Assembly: GCA_963921825.1 (NCBI GenBank)
Contig: OY997588.1
Span: 81,349,043 to 81,413,042 of the forward strand
Reading direction: 5' to 3'
DNA: 64,000 bases
From: Erodium maritimum
Taxonomy: Eukaryota; Streptophyta; Magnoliopsida; Geraniales; Geraniaceae
Translations under genes and position numbers: made by a program
Shown: piece by piece, positions 61,481 to 64,000 of the stretch
How the letters are laid out: each line of letters begins with the position of its first letter
Numbering within the stretch: position 1 is the first letter of the stretch
Notes under the pieces: model-generated
What the model was told of the DNA's origin: nothing
The model's database searches: none
Seen by the model: only the letters and a program-made list of their open reading frames with translations

Positions 61481-61867
61481 ACTGACCCGGCAAGGGTAGG
61501 TGGGGTCGATGTCGGACTATACCTACAGACCCAGGACAACCAGTGCTGGGAGGTCCCGGGCAGCCTGCAACAATAGCTCAGTTCTTTTATCTGCTTTCTT
61601 GTTATTTTCATTATTTCTGGAACAATTTATTTCTTGCGTTGATTAGGACTTTTCATTTCATGTCTCGCTGTTTTGAGACGTTGGTAAGGAGTTGTCTTGA
61701 GTTTTTGCCTACGATTTAAAGTAGGCTATTTTTATGGGTCCATGAGCGATGGGTCTGCTACGGTCGGCCCGGACATACATCTAGAATCCTGGGCGGTCAC
61801 GCCCTGTCTTGTTTGATTACCTTTGGGTATTAATGCAATTCTCCGGTTACCCGTTTCAAAAAAAAAA
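61481..61867 (+). other. LINE-C 3' UTR
   Basis: Non-coding, ending in a conserved-looking LINE terminus (attaatgcaattctccggtt) and poly(A). The expected ORF2 is entirely absent between ORF1 and this UTR. Confidence 0.65.
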
Positions 61868-61937
61868 GTTACCTCATACAAATTTTAAATAATAACAATT
61901 ATATAACAAGGTTTAGAATGATTGTAATTACATAACA

Positions 61938-63530
61938 TTTTTTTTGACTAAAAGCTGCGAAATTTTATTAGATCTCAGAATCAACGAAACATTGTAATGC
62001 GTCAGACAAAGATCTTGACCACTGAAGAACAGACATTGAACGAGCTTCCCGTGCTAGCTAGTGAGAATATCTATTCATAGTTCTTTTTACAAATTGAGGG
62101 GTAATCCCCTCGTTGTCAGAAAGCATAAGACGGATGTCGCTGATGATAGTACCGACTAGAGGGGGGGGGGTCTTCTTGCATTATCATATTAAGAAGGACT
62201 TGAGCATCTGAGCGAATGATGAGAGGACCCATTCCCAGAATAAGCGTATTCCGACTGGTTGTCGCCAGGGCACATGCCTCTACCATAATGGCGGACCAAC
62301 AACCCAAGAGTAGACTATTAGTTGCTAGCCGAACCACTCCATTTGCATCCCGAGCTATCAGACCCCAAGCTGATTGGCTGGTATCCTGAAAAGTTGCGCC
62401 ATCTACATTGATGAACGTGGTCCCTTACGGAGGGCGGGTCCATTTCCCTGGCCATACTGGGGGACGCGTTCGAGTTTGTATAGTAGTAGCATTTGCCTCC
62501 CTCCATGCCGTGAGATAGGCCTTAGCCGTAGATATCACCCTTAGAGTTGCCGGTATTGTGCATCCCCCCATTTTAATTCATTCCGAGCCTTCCATATTTC
62601 CTAAATGACGGATAAGACCCTAGCCACCGTATCCCTCGGTCCTCTCCCCACTATTCAAACCCAACATCGGGGTTATAGAGATGTAACCCACCAAATTGTG
62701 CCCAACATGTCTTCGCAAACCCACATTCCAAGAACAGGTGATCTATAGACGCAAGGGCTTTGCCACATATATCACACGTCGATAGAATAAGAACATACCT
62801 CTTATTTAGATTCGTGTACACCTACAATGTATCCGTAAGGCATCTCCAAAGAAAGATCCGAAGACGTGGTGGCACAGGGATATCCCACAACGTCGCTCAA
62901 GTCACTACCACCGTATTCTGGCGTGTCGCATGGCGTTCTCCTACCAATATAGTGTAGCCAGCTTTCGTGGTGTACAGTCCGGTCCTTTCAGATGCCCAAT
63001 ACCAAGTTTCCTTGGTCCGCAAGGTGCAAAGTGGGATATGGAGGATCTGGTTCCTCTACTCCGCATCAAACAAGCGTGATATTAATGGCGCATCACAGTA
63101 TTGTGTACTAAGAATCATTAATCCTGCGACCGGAGCTCCGTCCAAGGACAGACGTGTACAAGTAATATATGGATTTGGGCCCAAAAGCCATGGTCTTCCT
63201 TTGATCACAGTGTCTCTACCGTCTATGATGGCAATACGTAGGCCCTACCGGATCAGACCTTGAGTGGAGAGGATACTAGCCCACGTGAAACTGGGATTGG
63301 CTCCTATAGTAGCATCGAGGAAGTCGGATGTCGGAAAATACTGTGCTTTTAAGACCCGAGCCATAAGAGATTGGGGCTTATGAATCAGGCTTCACACTTG
63401 CTTCGCAAGGAGGGCCGTCTTAACGTCTTTCAAGTGTCGGAACGCCATTCCCCCTCCTCCTTATGCATCCACAGCTTATCCCAATCTTTCCATATAATCA
63501 GGTGATTCTATTTACCCCTTACAAGAACCC
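61938..63530 (-). mobile_element. LINE-D: 5'-truncated LINE, minus strand
   Basis: The tail is the T-run at 61938-61945 (poly(A) on the minus strand), preceded by a typical taataaaatttcgc LINE 3' end. The body is the C-terminal part of ORF2 and stops at about 63530. No target duplication was identified. LINE-C and LINE-D meet tail to tail with about 60 bp between them. Confidence 0.75.
62110..63520 (-). pseudogene. LINE-D ORF2 C-terminal remnant: RT end, zf-RVT, RNase H
   Basis: Right to left: GGGGMAFRHLKDVKTALLAKQV (about 63460-63395) and MARVLKAQYFPTSDFL (about 63365-63310) of the RT C-terminus; IIDGRDTVIKGRPWLLGPNP (about 63230-63170); VPPRLRIFLWRCLTDTL and the zf-RVT finger CDICGKAL...HLFLEC (about 62875-62720); and an RNase H-like domain (about 62420-62180) with FINVDGATF, LIARDANGVV, MVEACALATT and IRSDAQVLL. 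Frameshifts and stops break it. The terminal RNase H distinguishes it from LINE-A. Confidence 0.83.
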
Positions 63531-64000
63531 GGCTAGCGCCAATGTTGTAAAAATCCCCGCCTGGAGGTGCCTAAGTCCCGCCTAGGCACTGAAATGGGCT
63601 TTGCCGACCCGATTTATTCTCCTAGGGCGCTCCAAGCCGTTTGGGCGGAATATGACCGATTAATCCCCGATTCGGCCGATTAATCAACGCATGGCCGATT
63701 AATTGAGTCGGTCGGTCAGGCGTTGGGTCGGATTCGTAGTTAAAAAGCAGTTTCTAACCTTCTACAAACTAAGTGAAACCATAAAATTATGCTAGTTGAT
63801 TTGGTAGAGCACACTTTGTTCAAGTGTTACATCCCGAGTTTCATTCTCACTATTATTTTTTTTTTATTTAGTATTTTCAAAACATAAAAAACGCACAAGT
63901 TTGTACTAATTGAGTTGATAGAGTCATACTTATTGATATTCTTTAAAAAATTGTATGATACTTTTAGTGTAGTAGAATATTTATGTTTTTTTTTAATATA
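63531..64000 (+). other. Unclassified repeat-like sequence at the window end
   Basis: 63550-63620 is GC-rich with cgcctgg/cgcctaggc blocks, 63650-63710 has three ccgattaat motifs, and 63795-63850 weakly resembles tRNA-derived promoter boxes (ttggtagagca, gagtttcattctc). The rest is AT-rich. None is enough to name an element. Confidence 0.35.

Larger units (their letters stand above)
59492..61867 (+). mobile_element. LINE-C: ORF1-only LINE with poly(A) tail
   Basis: About 2.4 kb flanked by aaagttacct at 59482-59491 and 61865-61874 (10 of 10; the A residues overlap the tail). The 3' end is ggttacccgtttc followed by ten A. It contains a GC-rich 5' UTR, one broken ORF1 and a 3' UTR of about 0.4 kb, and no endonuclease or reverse transcriptase. 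It must have been copied by another LINE's ORF2. Confidence 0.82.

Noticed and set aside
63790-63855. A tRNA gene
   Set aside because: Only weak box-like similarity; no cloverleaf with a sound acceptor stem could be drawn.

Overview
This is a plant nuclear window, almost certainly a flowering plant and probably a eudicot. It has one intron-containing CYP71-type cytochrome P450 gene embedded in nested retrotransposons: Copia and Gypsy LTR elements primed by tRNA-iMet, L1-type LINEs with poly(A) tails, TRIM-like mini-LTR elements and a Mutator-type MITE. I see no bacterial, organellar or viral gene and no rRNA, tRNA or CRISPR array. All boundaries come from reading the sequence by eye; no alignment or search was run.

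Layout. 1-8100: Copia family copy 1 (5' LTR cut by the window edge). 8101-11476 and 19939-22245: one LINE (LINE-A, + strand), split by Copia copy 2 (11477-19938). 22246-23210: unassigned. 23211-28350: Copia copy 3 on the minus strand, lacking its 5' LTR, leader and gag start. 28351-29487: unassigned. 29529-32934: the P450 gene (minus), whose single intron is almost wholly a LINE (LINE-E, 30172-31989, antisense to the gene). 34008-34634: TRIM-like LTRs. 35802-36292: a long-TIR MULE-type MITE with a 9-bp target duplication. 36759-51030: LINE-B, interrupted by a 12.1-kb Tekay/Del-like Gypsy element (37217-49313, minus). 51143-59458: Copia copy 4, complete, with a perfect 5-bp target duplication. 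59492-61867: LINE-C with target duplication and poly(A) tail. About 61938-63530: LINE-D on the minus strand. 63531-64000: an unclassified repeat-like tail.

Main points. (1) The four Copia copies share the same protein-destroying lesions: most of the gag core lost, protease Gly replaced, two integrase catalytic acids replaced, and an in-frame loss of the reverse-transcriptase YVDD box. Copy 4 nevertheless has near-identical LTRs and an exact target duplication, which is what a family moved in trans by another element would look like. (2) LINE-B, LINE-C and LINE-E each keep ORF1 and a 3' tail but have no ORF2, a half-LINE architecture. (3) Copia copy 2 has mismatched flanks, a chimeric 3' LTR and a missing piece of host LINE, pointing to recombination between two insertions. 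(4) The P450 reading frame is intact, but a LINE sits within 30 nt of its 3' splice site.
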